64,000 nucleotides of DNA, taken from contig JAWUZG010000359.1 of assembly GCA_036785705.1 (NCBI GenBank), positions 372,001-436,000 of the forward strand, given 5' to 3'. The notes beneath the pieces were generated by a model, which worked only from the letters and a program-made list of their open reading frames with translations, had not been told where the DNA came from and did no database searches. This DNA is from Acanthornis magna (lineage: Eukaryota > Chordata > Aves > Passeriformes > Acanthizidae). Of the stretch, positions 1-12,845 are shown one piece after another (positions within the stretch are counted from its first letter, which is position 1; every line of letters starts with the position of its first letter). The translations under genes were made by a program, and so were the position numbers.

Positions 1-801
1 TCATTCCTTGTTCAGATGCCTAGAAGGCCTCAGCACAGAAAAAATGTTGCCTAATCTTTAACATAACTCAGAAGTCTTGCTGAGAAGTTGAAACAGGATT
101 AGAAAACTCAGTGTCTGATCCTTTGAGGACTGCTGCTTCAAAGGAGCTATACAAAGCTGCACAAAAAAAAGGAGTGAATGAACAAGATTGAGCCCTTTGA
201 AATATTTACTGTTCAATGAATTTGGAGAGGAAGGCAGAATATGATGAGGCCTTCCCACTCCTGAAAGGTGATAGTATCCTCTTGTTTTATTAATAGGAAA
301 AGTATGATATTACTACTTTGACATTTCTTTTGTTTGGCAGAACCTGGAGACACTGATTTAAGTATTATACCATATATCTATACATACATATGCAAGTGGT
401 AGAAAAAAACTTAAAAGTTCCATTTATTACTCACTATTATCTTCTTTTTTTTCCCCCGGAGTACTTCCATTCCCTGTAAAACACATCCAGTAACTGGATC
501 AATAGCCATCATATATTAAACACTAATCATTAAGAATAATTCTTTTACATGGTTTACACTATCGCTCAATGTCCTGGTAGCAGTTCCTCTCAATTTCAAA
601 GCAGTTGTCGAGCTTGAATTCTTGTTTTGGCTCTGCAACAGATGGAGATGTGCGTGTCCTGATGAAAATTCAGACTTGGAAGGGAACTGTTCCCCTATCA
701 CACAGTGTGTACCAAGCCTGTGCCTGAATTTATTTACCCAGCCACTATTTGCAAACAATTATGTGTTTCTCTGGTTTCCTCCAGTTTCTCAGCTTCCTCT
801 C

Positions 802-832
<31 letters not shown>

Positions 833-3800
833 GGAAACACAGGCTTCAGGTTTTTGTTGATAAACTTGAATGTTTTCATTATATATTTCCTTATGCTCAT
901 CTTCTGAAAGCATCTTAAAAGATCACCTGATCCATAGAGTAAACTATAATTTCATTAAAATGGGTAGACTTCAGGTGACAATATGATCCATCGAGATAAT
1001 ATCATCCAAAGGACACAGCACAGCACGCCTTAGAAGCCTAGGGGCTCAGACTTTGTTATCCATGCGGTGTTGTGTTTATATGAGCTCCTAAATGCAAGGA
1101 AGACTTTTCAACCATAAACCAAACATAGCTTTTCATATTTTATTTGGCAACTTCATTGGCGAGTTGCTGTATGGAGCCAGTAAAACTCAACGTGGAGGAA
1201 CAACTTTTGCCATCTCAGCTTGAGAATGAGGATCCCAGTAACCAGGCATATACCCTTCCTGTGTGCATGGTATTGTGTTTTTAATTGCATTTAGTGCAAA
1301 GGTTAATAAGAGCTTGCTAATAGATTTAGGAAAAATAATTGTTGAAAACAAAACCCAGTCCCGAGTCAAAAGTTCATTGGTTTTGAGAGGATTGTAAAAA
1401 TATTTCAGGGGAGGCCTTAAATTCTTCAGTGGATTGCTATTTATCTATGGTCATGCACATGCTAAATAATGATATTAAATAAATTACTCTCCTGTTGTGT
1501 TTTATAATAGAGCAAAGCCTTCCAGCTATATAAACAACACTTTATTTTTCCAGCATTATGGAATAAAATGGAGAGATGGCCTTGTGGGTTGACTATTTGA
1601 GGTTCACGACTGAACAGCAATTTCCAAAGCTAAGCCTAACTGTGATGAGAAGTTATGCCTTTTGTAATGCTCCCTCATGCAAATTAAGGCATCTTTTGAG
1701 CAACCTGTGCACATTACATTTCATATTTGGTAAATCTTATGCATTTCCCATCATGTTGGAAGGAACTGCCAGTGTTTTAAAAAAGCAATTTATTTTGTTG
1801 TCTTTGAAGTAGCTGATGCATTAGTAACCCTGCCACCTTTGAAATTAAACAGGATTTTGTCTGCAGTTGGAACACTCTGAAGTGTTCTTCTATTTTTAAA
1901 TCTCATATGCGTATTTGAAATGCCTTCAGCTCTCCTGCAGATGGGTTTTTTTTAATGATTGCTGTTGTCTCTAAATGGGTCTTGGCATTTTTATTCAGTT
2001 TGTGATGAAGCAATTATTTTTGCTAATTGAATGTACAGGGAATGACTTGAGACAGGGAGCAAACAACATCACATAGTCATGGGTGCTTTAGAACTAAGGT
2101 CATCCAAAATACAGCATAGCAGCCTTTGTATTTCATCTTCTAACTCTCCCAATAGATGAGTAAATTTAATGTCTCTGACTCCAAGGCTTTATTACTTCCT
2201 CAAGTAGAAGAGAAATATTCACTTTACATGTGTACAGCTTGCAAAAGAAGTGTCCTAAGTGATGTTTGCCAAAGGACATTGGTGTTGGTACACTGCGTGT
2301 TATCATTAACTGCTCAAGTACTACACTGGTGAGTATAAATAACAGGAAGATAGATGTGCTGTCAGATTCTTCTGACTACCTGAGATATTTCGGCACAGAA
2401 TCAGAGCAGTGGAAGGAGAGACAGCTTTGAGCCAGACCTGCAGGTCTCAGATGCTTGCAACAACAGTAGATATTTGTGCATGCTGGGAAGATAGAAATGT
2501 TCCAGTAATTTCTCTCCCAGTCCCTTGCTGACTATAGCTTAGAGCAGTGTAAAAAGTACCTTACTGTCACTTCTTCAGTGTTGATCATCACCAAACATGA
2601 CAATAAATAAGTTTCAGGCTAAATCAGCCATCTAATTCCTTCAAACAGTCTTCAAAACATACTGCTTTCTACTGAACTGTATTGATAGGAAAAACTAAAG
2701 AAAGAAGGAAGCTTACTAATTGCACAGCAATTGAGCAGTGGGATAAGAATGCTTTGGGAGAGGATGAAGTTAACAAGAGAAAACTGAGCTACATTTTAGA
2801 GAGCTATCGCTCACTGAGAGCCCTGTTCAATGCACATCTGTTGCCAAGAAAGGAAATCAAACTAGGCTTACTGAGAGTGGCAAAATAAGTAATATTTGAA
2901 AATACCATATGGATAACATTAGTCACTTGGTCCTGGACAAGGTGAACGATGAGGTTAATCTAGTATGGCAAATCCCATTGATAATGTTGGCATGTGCTCC
3001 ACAAAATTGGCTGCCCAGGGAACAAGGGAAACATTGTTTTTTTACTGTGTGACACAGGAGACCTAAAGCAGTCAAAAATCCAGTTACTGGAAGATAGTAC
3101 ACACCAGACAGGAGGTATTTGCTAAAATTACACATGCTGGACATTGCTGCCCTAATTTCCCTGTATAATTGCTGAATTTGTATTGTAGCGTATGCATCAC
3201 TAAATTTCCTAAAACTGCGAAGCAATTTGATCAGCTCTGTTGAGGAGTTTTTATGTGTCAAACCTTGTAAAGTACTGATTGTGAAAGAACCATGAAAGAG
3301 AAAGCCACAGAATCCCTTTAAAATATGTCAAACAAATCAAGCAAGGACAAAAATCAGGTGACAGAAATTGCATTTCTTTTTGTGAACAGGAAAAAAGGAA
3401 TTTTGCTGTAAGCTAGGCCATGCTTTTCCATCACTTAGCACCATTAATGCTGCACTAACATAGCCTAATCCTTTTTGTCAATGTATTTCTGTTAATTTGA
3501 CAGCCTTTGGTAACATTCACATCTCTCTTGGGATGTTAATATATCCTGGGTTGAAGTGAATAGAGTGTGAAATCATGGTTTATAGCTCATTTTGAAATTA
3601 TTTTCTTCTTCAGAAGATTAGAGAAACCCATATGCATGGTTCAAACTCTCCCCTACCCATGTGATGGGGAATGGAATAAACAAATAAATATTGGTCAGCG
3701 TCCTTGCAGCACGTTGTTGCACTATGTCTGGCCTTGGGAGAGCTGTATTAATTCCACTGCAGTGCTCTGTCAGAGGAGTAATCCTCCACTCAGAGTCAGG

Positions 3801-4435
3801 TGAAGTTTCCCTAGAGCTGTGGCACAGTGGATCTGCCACCTACCTGTGGATGTTGGCGAGCTCCCAAATACTTTGGAGTTGAGTATGTGTGTCTAAGAGC
3901 CACTTTGAAAACATCAGGGCTAAAGATGTGGACAAGTCATTGTGCTTTTAAATAAGACATTATGGTCAGTGTTTTTTTTGTCTTCCATGTGATAATCATG
4001 GTCTTGTTAGATTTCCACATTCCCATGGGAATGAAGTTAGGATGTGCACAGAAATACTGCCGTTCATTTTGTATTCTTTCCAGTGCGCTTTTCATCTACA
4101 CATCATGGAGCAGAAAATGAGAGGCTTGCACTCCCCTAATTCTCACAGGGGATCATTAGGATTCCCCACTGTTGTCTAATCATGTGCTGTCCCATTGATG
4201 TGTAGTCAATTGCTGGGTAATTGTGTTTTGTGGAGTAGATCTCGCTTGAGTAAAGCAGTGTGTTGGCTTTAGTTCCGGGAAACTGGTATGGATTTTTAAG
4301 CTCTTAAATGAACAACAGATCATTCTGTGCTCCACAATGTATAAGCACAAAGTATGGAGGGAATAAGTAATGGAGAAAGGAACATTTAAAATTTATGTTT
4401 GCAGGTGGACTTGTGTGTGGAAGAAGTATCTCACA
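1..4435. other. Left flank, probably outer continuation of the left palindrome arm
   Basis: No gene, RNA gene or mobile element is recognised here. The base composition is AT-rich and every ORF is under 115 codons with no familiar domain. The base pairing with position 4436 is the last base of the window (64000), so the mate of this stretch, if it is still arm, would lie outside the window. That is inference. Nothing visible at 4435/4436 marks a boundary; it is set only by the window edge. Confidence 0.5.
807..832. repeat. Poly-T tract (T26)
   Basis: A run of 26 T follows a C/T-rich stretch. Read on the minus strand it is a poly-A run, but I see no polyadenylation signal or target-site duplication that would make it the tail of a retrocopy. 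Confidence 0.9.
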
Positions 4436-7400
4436 TGCATGGCAAATCAGCTTATTTTTAATTTTTGAAATGCTGGAAGGAGTTTGTGAATAAGACTGCC
4501 AGTGGGGCTGCCTTAGCCACTGGAATATGCCTGTCATAACACACTGGGTTGAAGTTCCTGCTGTGAACTGGGGAGCTGTGAGGCCTGAGCAACACCAGGG
4601 AGAGTAAATGAGTGGTGTGGAGGAAAAAAGTTGTCTTCAAACTCTTTTTTTATTGTGTGCTCCTCATGCTCTGAGCTGCAGTCGTTGGCCCACTGTGGGT
4701 GAATGGAGTAGAGTTCCAGCTGAAGCCGTGCTGTGTACCCAAGCTTCTTTGGTCTGGATAATATTGCTGAGTGTTTTCTGCAAGTTGAGGGAATGCAGGG
4801 CCCCGCAGTCTAATATTCAGGTATATATTAGGAAAAGAATCCCTTGGCACCAGGGCAGTTATGGCGAGCCCCATGATGTCTCATGGGCATAGGCCATTAT
4901 TTATGAAACAAAACTTATAAAACAAAATCTCTTCCCCACAAAGTTATAGATGGGCAGGGTGGAGGGAAAACTGACTCCTTTCACAGAAGTACCAAATTCA
5001 CTGAATTCACCACATCAACTTCATTTTGTACGGTCTAGCTGGTTGGCCCAGAAAGTGCTTCTGTCTTTGAGGGTTTCTGCAGGTGGGGGTCGTGCCTGTC
5101 CCAGGCAGCCAGTGGGGTCATCTGCTGGGGGGGACACTTTGGGCTGTCTGGCCTGGCTTGGCTTTTGCTTTGTTGCCACCTCTGTGGGGTACACTAGGCT
5201 ATTTTCAAGCTAGTGGTATTATTAGGCTAAATGACTTTAAACCAGGAACCTTCATGAGTGTGTGGGTGCTGCAGGGCAGTGTTGATCAGCCTCGGTGTGA
5301 AACTGAGAGCAGCAGCACAGGAAAGGTTACTTAATGTTATTTTATGGCAGCACATACGTTTTGCAAATGGCTGTTTTGAAGGTCAGCCTTTTGCACGTGC
5401 TGCTTTTCCCAGTTCCCTGTCTGCCTTCAGCTCACAGCCAGGCTGGCCATGGTTATTACCTTAGAGTCATTTTTTGAGTTGCATTTGAGATGAAGATAAG
5501 AGGTAGGGCAGATTATCGGTGATAGCTGATGAGGTTGTTATGATGAGACATTAGCTAGGGATGGGAGAAAAGGGAGAAAATAATAATGTGTTCGCTTTCC
5601 TGTGTGATAATGGTGTGGCAGTTTCTGTGCACATACAACGCCAGTAACTCCGTGTGTTGAGAACCACGAACAGAAGGTTATAAAGGCTGCAGAGCAGTTC
5701 CAGCTGCTGTTTTATGCAGATGCACCACAGTATGAAATGATGAAATTTGCTTGTAGCAAGTTTTGCTTCCTCTTATTTTATTACATTTTGTATACTTTTT
5801 ATACTGTATTTTGTATACTTTTTTATACTGTATTTTGTGTTCTATCATAAAACTCCATTTTCACTGACCCATAGATTTTTTGAATATGCACCAGCTCTCT
5901 CAGACAAGGCAGACGCAATTTTTCTTAACATATTTTTCAGCAAGACCAAGGAAAAAGAGTGAATTATGATGAATTTTGTATAAAAAGGTACATCAGAAAA
6001 TAATCTGAATTAAGACTAAATGCTTGGGTTTATATTTTTCTTACTTTTCTTTCTTATTTAACTGCTCTATCCTTTTTCCCTAGTCCTTGTCTAAAGATTG
6101 AAAAATTCATAGTAAAAGAAGTATGTGATCACAATCCGATCTTTACTGTGCAGACAAATGCAGAATTCCTTCAGTTTAATGACTCCACTGATTAAAAAAC
6201 TCATAGGAAAGACTGGGAGGAACTGTAAAAGTTCAGTAAAATTAAGAAGTCCTGGGGGTTTTTGTTTTGTTTTGTTTTGTGAATATAATTACTGAATAAG
6301 CAGGTCCCAAGAAAATGTTGAGCTGAAACCAAATCCTTAATTTGGCCATTGAAGTTGAATTCATAATTCCTCAGTGAAGTTATTTTTACTGCTTAAGGTA
6401 AAGAAGTTCTAAATATTACTGTAATATCACCGATTCTTAAACATGGAGGTAAAAGCTGAGTATTTATGCTTTATGAGAAGGTAGAGGAGTGGTACAAGAC
6501 ATCATGACTATTGTTATATTTTTATTCCTTGACAGACAGCTACTAACACCTTGTACTATAAAATATGGGCATATATGCCAAATAACATTGGTTACACATT
6601 GTTCTTTGTGGCATTTTCAACACATCCACTAAGTCTCTGTTCTACTCACCACTCTCTTATTGCCTGCAGAGAGCTTTGCCAATACTTGATGAGTCATCAC
6701 ATGATTTCTGGATTTAAGGAAAATAAATGCTCATTTGATATGAACAGGGCTGATGCCACTAAGAGGACTTTGGGGTTTGCAGGTTTATCACAAGTTGCAT
6801 GTGTGTTACCTTCACAATAAGGCTTTAGGTGTTAGAAGGATGAAGAATGCAGTCTATTACCACCTCTTAACAGATATCAGGACTATCCTGTTCACAGGGA
6901 TGGATGTGTACTTGAGGCAGCCACCATGCTAATTACCACTTCCTCAACTTGGGAATCCCAGTTTGTTCATCAAACATGAAATATCAAAGTCAACAACAGT
7001 CTGGCATTTAGTATTTTCATATTCACATCTTCACTGTTACTGGTATGTTTTTTTAAGTCATATTTTACGCATCCAGTTGCAAACACGAGTTGGTTTTCAG
7101 TGTAAGGACAGCTGGTAAGGGCAGATTGGGAATGCAGGAAAACAAGAATTAATTGCCCAGGCCTATCAGTTGTGCAGCAGAGGGATATAGGAATTGAAAT
7201 GTCAGTGTTTTGGAGAGGGGGTGATCAATGTGAATTTGAAGCTTGTTTCTGCCTCACTTCAAGTGACAAAATATTCCTGACATCAGCTTTAGGAAAGAGA
7301 CTTATATTACCTGTGAATTGGTTAGGGACTGCCTTGCAAGGAGAACTTTGTATATATTATCAATTGCAGTATTTTTGAAACAAACACAACCAAGACTCAT

Positions 7401-10400
7401 AATTTCACAGCAAGGACAAGAAAACAGAAATCTCAGTGACAGGCTCACACTGAAGGAAAGGAACTAAAAGGTACCAAGCCTACCTCACTCCAAAGGTAAA
7501 GGTTATAAGAGCAGCTCTTATACACCTCAGTGCAGAAGCTTGCATCCACTAAATGGCCATCTGCTGAGTAGAAAAAATAAATGGAAGTGTGAAGGGTTTT
7601 CTTGGCATAGTATAATGTCAGATACTCATATCTGCAATTTAAGATTATACTACACTGGGAAGTAAAGCAAAAATAACCCTAAAAAATCTCCAGCCTTTTC
7701 CAGCTGATTGTTGCCTAGGATAATTCAATTACATATTATACATGTAGAATGAATTATTTAAAAATCCAGTATTAAAAGACTTAAAAAGCAGCAATTCTTT
7801 TATTTCCCTGCTAAATGTAACCACCAAGACTTTGTCCTTCTGTAAGTAAAATCAGAAATATCTAAACTTTTGCCAGGGTGTGTGTCCTGTTGGATCTATA
7901 TATTCACTAGAAACACAAGGGTGCTAGGGTAGGAATCACCAACCTGTTCTATGCATATCATTGAATATTCCTTGTAGATGATAGCTGTGAGTCTTTTGTG
8001 AGTTGCTGTGCCCATCAGTACCACTGGATCCTCTAGGGCTTGTGCTCAGGCTGGAGAGATGTCCTGAAACACCTTGTGCACAGCCATGGATAAAGGCCCA
8101 AATATAGATTTGCACATAGAGTGCAAATCTCAAAAGCAGGGCAGAAACACAACCATGTATAAAGATTTGATTTTATCAGTAACCTAGCAAGCAGAGTCTA
8201 GAAAAAGAAAGAGGCCTCTGTTCAGCATATTGCCAGCTTTTCTGTTGTGTCCTAAATTTTTTGTACCAGTAACATTTCTCAAGGTGTTGGTAGGAATTTC
8301 TGCATGAGCAAGGCTGCAAGATATGGTTCTACTAATGCCAATATCTTTTGAGGTGTATGGCTGCTCCATTCGGTGGGGATTTGTACTGATGGGTAGCTCT
8401 CTAGAAGCCAGCTGAAATATGTACCCATATGAATTTATGTTGGTTGTAAAATTACATGACAGAAGTGCAGTATTTCCTGCGAATTATTGCTGTATGCCTT
8501 CCTAAGTCTCTCATCTTACATTACATTTCCTAAACTCAGGGCTAAAATGCTGTACTTTTTAGGCATGTATTTCAAAGGTCAGCATGGAGTTATATCTCAA
8601 TTCATATATAAGAAAGAAAAATAATAATTGCAAGGAAGCGTTACTATTCATTGGCTTTTCCATCAATCTCCTTCTTGTTTTTACTTCATTTGCAGCATAT
8701 GATTTCAGGGCATGAAGCCAAAGTGGACTTTTGCGTCAGCTAGTCTCACTTGCATATAGCAACTCCTCAATTATCACTTAACTTCTCCTTGGTATGCTTT
8801 GTGCTCCTTAGTTTATAAGGATTACTTTCAGTAAGACAGTTAAACTCAATATAAATGTGCTTTGAGATTAATACCTTGCCTGTTAATTTGTTCCCAGCTT
8901 CTCATCTTCATGGTTAAAAATATACATCAGGTAGGAATCTGAATGCACTTAGTTTTGGCTTTTAGCTGACTGTTCTTGCTGCCTACCAAGAGTGTTAAGT
9001 CATTACAGACATCTGGCTATATATAGAGAGGAAAAAACTGTAAATATTATTTGAATGCTAAGTGTACTTCAGGATTTTTAAGACATCTCACTATAAGCCT
9101 TATTAGTCTTTTATGTTCTTGCATTTCCGGGCTGGTATGACCTGAACAGAGAGAATGAGATTGTCATTTCCCTTCTGCTAGGGGCGAATATAATTTATTT
9201 TTCTTCTTCTTATTGGACTCTCTTAACAGGAATTAAGGCTCATTGCTTTAAAGACACATGTGTTTAATAACAGGGATTTGATGTGTGCTGATCTCAGTGC
9301 CCATATGAAGTCTCCTGCAGATCAGAAGCAGTGCACAGCTGCAGATATTTGTGCACATGAAGTGCCTTAGAGGACCACTGCCTAACTGCATGCATTTTAC
9401 ATGCTTTTCTTCTGATATGGATCTAAAGCTGCCAACAACAGCGTGGGAGCAGCAAAACTTAAAAGGAAAGGAAGGAATGTTTCCAATAAAATTTGCCTCC
9501 CTTGCATAGTCTAAGTGACAGCAAGCATTCCAGCTTTGAGGGCTTCCAGTTGGCATTGTATGAAAATATATTTCAAAGTGGGGAGAAAATATGAATATAA
9601 AGAGGAGGAAGAATGAACTGCGGCACCACTGGGCTTCATTCACAGCCAAGGCTGTGGAGAGGGAAGTGGTGACAACTTTGGAGTTATATGTGCGTAAGAG
9701 CAAAGTTTCCCCCATGTGTTCTCATCAGTATCACAGTTTGGGGTGCTTGGTAATGGAGGTTTGGGCTTCAGCCAGTGGGAGGCAAGGCCAACCACAAAGT
9801 TCAGATCTGGATCCAAATGCCTGCGTGTTTGGGAGTAGTTATCCCTCTGGTTCGAGATTTTACTCATCTTAGCCATGCACAAAAATAAGTAACAAACATG
9901 AAAAAAGATGATTTTCAAGTTGGAGCTGTAATACTTTAAGTATTTAAGCCCTTTAGCAGTTTTGATTAACCAGGGGATTACATGAGATTTTGTGTGCCAT
10001 TTACTTTATTTCATTTTAGCAAATTTATATATGACAAATACTTTGTCATTTGTACTGCAGATCAATCTTAAATGAGCCTGAAATGAGGTTTGGAGTAAAT
10101 ACCACTTGTGCCTCCATATCAGATCTTGTGCTTTAGGGAGCACTTGGTTATCTGCAGGAGAGAGAGTGAGCTCCTCCCATACTCTAAAACCAGCTCTTCA
10201 GCTGTACTAAGGGAGAAGAGATGGAGGCCACTGTGCTGGCAGTGACGTGGCAGCCACTTGCCAATGTCACAAAGCCATGGGCAGAAATGGCTGCTGTGAG
10301 TTGCACTTGCTGTAGAACATTGCTGCATTTTGCTAAATATCCTCATTTTCTGCTTGGAAGATCTGATTTTTTCCCCATTTCGGGGGACTCTGCTTCTACA

Positions 10401-10432
10401 AGCATAAATGTGGACATTTTGTGCTTCTACTT
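4436..10432. other. Unassigned AT-rich arm sequence
   Basis: No recognisable gene or mobile element. The longest ORF is 155 codons (minus strand, 9248-9715) without a known domain. There is a short TTTTG-type run near 6265-6280. Most ORFs recur in the mirror copy (58004-64000), but that follows from near-identity of the arms and is not evidence of coding. Confidence 0.6.
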
Positions 10433-10486
10433 ATTCTACACCCTGCAATTAGGTCATCTTCCTGACCTAATTGCATGGGGTAGAAT
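10433..10486. repeat. Strong hairpin (24-bp arms, 6-nt loop), left copy
   Basis: Positions 10433-10456 and 10463-10486 are reverse complements with about two mismatches, around the loop TCTTCC (10457-10462). The inner 13 bp, TGCAATTAGGTCA against TGACCTAATTGCA, pair perfectly. The size suits a small foldback element or a pre-miRNA-like hairpin, but no mature product can be inferred. The mirror copy is at 57950-58003. Confidence 0.85.
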
Positions 10487-10652
10487 ATACAGAAGATGCT
10501 GGAGAGTGCTTAATTTATTTGGAGTTGAGGAGATGGCTTCAGTTGCCGGAGTTGGCACAGCAGCAGCCTACAACCATTGCTCTTGCACTTCTGTTGTGGC
10601 AGGAGCTCCTTGGTTCTTGGAGGTGCTAGAAAATCCCTGCTTCTTGTAAGAA

Positions 10653-10716
10653 GAATTCTTTGCTACAATTTCACCCCCTGAATTCTTTGCTACAATTTCA
10701 CCCCCTGAAACCCCCT
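10653..10716. repeat. Small VNTR, left copy
   Basis: Two tandem 27-bp units start with GAATTCTTTGCTACAATTTC (10653-10679 and 10680-10706) and are followed by the 10-bp unit GAAACCCCCT. The right arm has one more 10-bp unit, which explains the step in paired-coordinate sum from 68426 to 68436. Confidence 0.9.
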
Positions 10717-12805
10717 GAAACTCTGCCTGAGTTGGGGTCAAAAGCACATCCAGCAGCTCCTTTGGAATAAGAGGCAATGGAATTGTGACAATCATTTTCC
10801 ATTTTATTCCATTTCAACCACAGATAAAACTAACACCAATTTAATTAAACGATCTTGCATATATTGATCAGATTCTGAAATTTGCATTTAATACTAATAG
10901 CTGCAGTGGCTCGTAACATATTATATAGAATAAACAGGTTTTGAAGAGATTATTTGCTATGTTGGTGGTGGTTTTGTAAGAAAAGAAGCTAGTGGCCCTT
11001 TCTAAAAGCTTTGTAACTCAGGGTCTCCTAAATAATAAATGTCTGCCTTGAAAATAAGGCTGTCCCATGTTCCCTTGTGTCCTGGTGGTTAGGTCACACG
11101 AAGCAAACAATTGAGCAAGCACACTGCATAAGTCTGACAATAGATAGGTCCTTGGGAGCAGTTGTTCACGCTTTAGCTGTTCTTTTAAAAGAGCATGATC
11201 ATTCTAATGTAAACCAAAGGTGTTTCTTTTTTCCTGGTCATACAAAAAAAACCACATCTGAGTAGTCCTCATGCTCCTTCTAATTATACGACCTACTGAT
11301 TTTGGGTTAATGTTCTTCGTTCCAATTCAGACTGTTCCTGTTAAGATGCAGCTGGCGTCAAAATGATCCTATCTTATGACTACTACTGTATATGATATAA
11401 TTAAGGAGTAATCCCTTTCAAAATTGGTCATTAGCATTAGCTAGCAATTTGCTAAATTTGCTTCAAAAGGTTAATGCTACAGCTATGGTAAACAATAACT
11501 AATTTCATGGGGATTTATTGCTGTTAAAAAGTATAATCAGTTTCTAATAGCAATACTTAATTTTTAAAAAAAACTGTAGATTGGTTGACTGCACTCGGAT
11601 TGCTTACAATGGATATTTTCCTGGCAGATGGGTAATCCTCTGTTAGTAATTTCAATTCTGAGTTCTCAGATTTAGCACTTCAATTATGCATTCTTCGTTT
11701 GTTTTATTAATTGTTTGGTTATATTTGACAATGCTGAACTATACATGCATGCATAATATATGACATATTATTCATGAAATTTTGCAATGTGACAGGCTCT
11801 GGTTACTCATGAGTAATACAGCAACCGTCACATAATAAATAAAGTAAAGTGACTTTATGTAAGCTTGTTCTAAGTCCTTAAACATAATTATCTGAATTGT
11901 TGAAAGGAAATAAGTGTTGAAATTACTCTGATGCGTGATGTAGTAATTTGAGGAAATAAATTCTTATGCAATAGGTAGAACTCTTCTAAAGATGTTTATG
12001 AAAGGAACAAATGAGATAAATGGAGATATTCTGTGCTTAATACCAAGGCTGAAGGTGGCTGAGATTGGTGTGCTAACCCTTGCTGTAAATTTCTGCCGCT
12101 TTATTAACTGCAGCAGAACTGGATATAATTACATAGGCATAGAATTTAGCCGGGAGGGAATATTGCTACTGTGTGGAGCTGAAGTTCTTGCAGGGTAGGA
12201 AACACATGACTGATGAATTCTGTGAGTTGCTGGAGAGCCTCATTCATGTCTCTGGTTTCATGTCTCTTCTGGTCATAAAACCCAATAACCTCAACTCCCT
12301 CTCAGTGCCTTCAGATGCAAATATTCTGCCATGGAAATCTAAAGTAAACCTTTAGTTTGAATCAAACAAAATGAAAACAGTTTGCTGAGTTGCGGAGTCT
12401 CATTTCAGGTGACTTTGAGGTGTGTGTGGCAGGTGTGTGCTGCTCTGGTGCCTCGTGGGAGCTGTGTGTGGGTGCGTTCTTCCCTCATTCTTCACTCCTC
12501 CTGTACTGCCTGACCCCCAGATCTCTGTGTGCAGAGATATTCTGAATTTGGCAAAAGGCTGAGTCTGACCACAGAGTTTGCAGGTGACGGAGAAGGTGAA
12601 GTGACAGTCGCTGGAACTACAGCTCCCACAGTTCTCCAGGGCTTGAGGATTGCAGGTTTTGCACTGAAGTTGTCTTTTTTGAAAAGTAACATTACATAAG
12701 GACTCAGGGAAATATATTCCAGTGCTTGCATTAAATGTTTTGAGGCTTTTGTTCCAAAGTACTTTTGTTTGTATTGAAAGTACCAGGAAAACACTTATAT
12801 TTTCA

Positions 12806-12810
<5 letters not shown>
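10717..12810. other. Unassigned arm sequence
   Basis: AT-rich, with no recognised gene or element. A minus-strand ORF at 12400-12852 is rich in Cys and Ser but begins in the translated A/T tract and has no domain I recognise. The mirror copy lies at 55616-57704. Confidence 0.5.

Positions 12811-12842
<32 letters not shown>
12811..12842. repeat. Poly-A tract (A32), left copy
   Basis: A run of 32 A. The mirror copy at 55586-55615 has 30 T, which accounts for a 2-bp step between the arms. No AATAAA lies just upstream and I cannot find a target-site duplication, so a retrocopy tail is unproven. Confidence 0.9.

Positions 12843-12845
<3 letters not shown>

Noticed and set aside
9846..9856. GGTTCGAGAT resembling a tRNA B box
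   Set aside because: The trailing CC is missing and no acceptor or anticodon stem can be drawn around it.
10221..10649. 142-codon ORF identical in both arms
   Set aside because: The frame is interrupted by the hairpin and VNTR sequence, and identity equals that of the surrounding non-coding arm.
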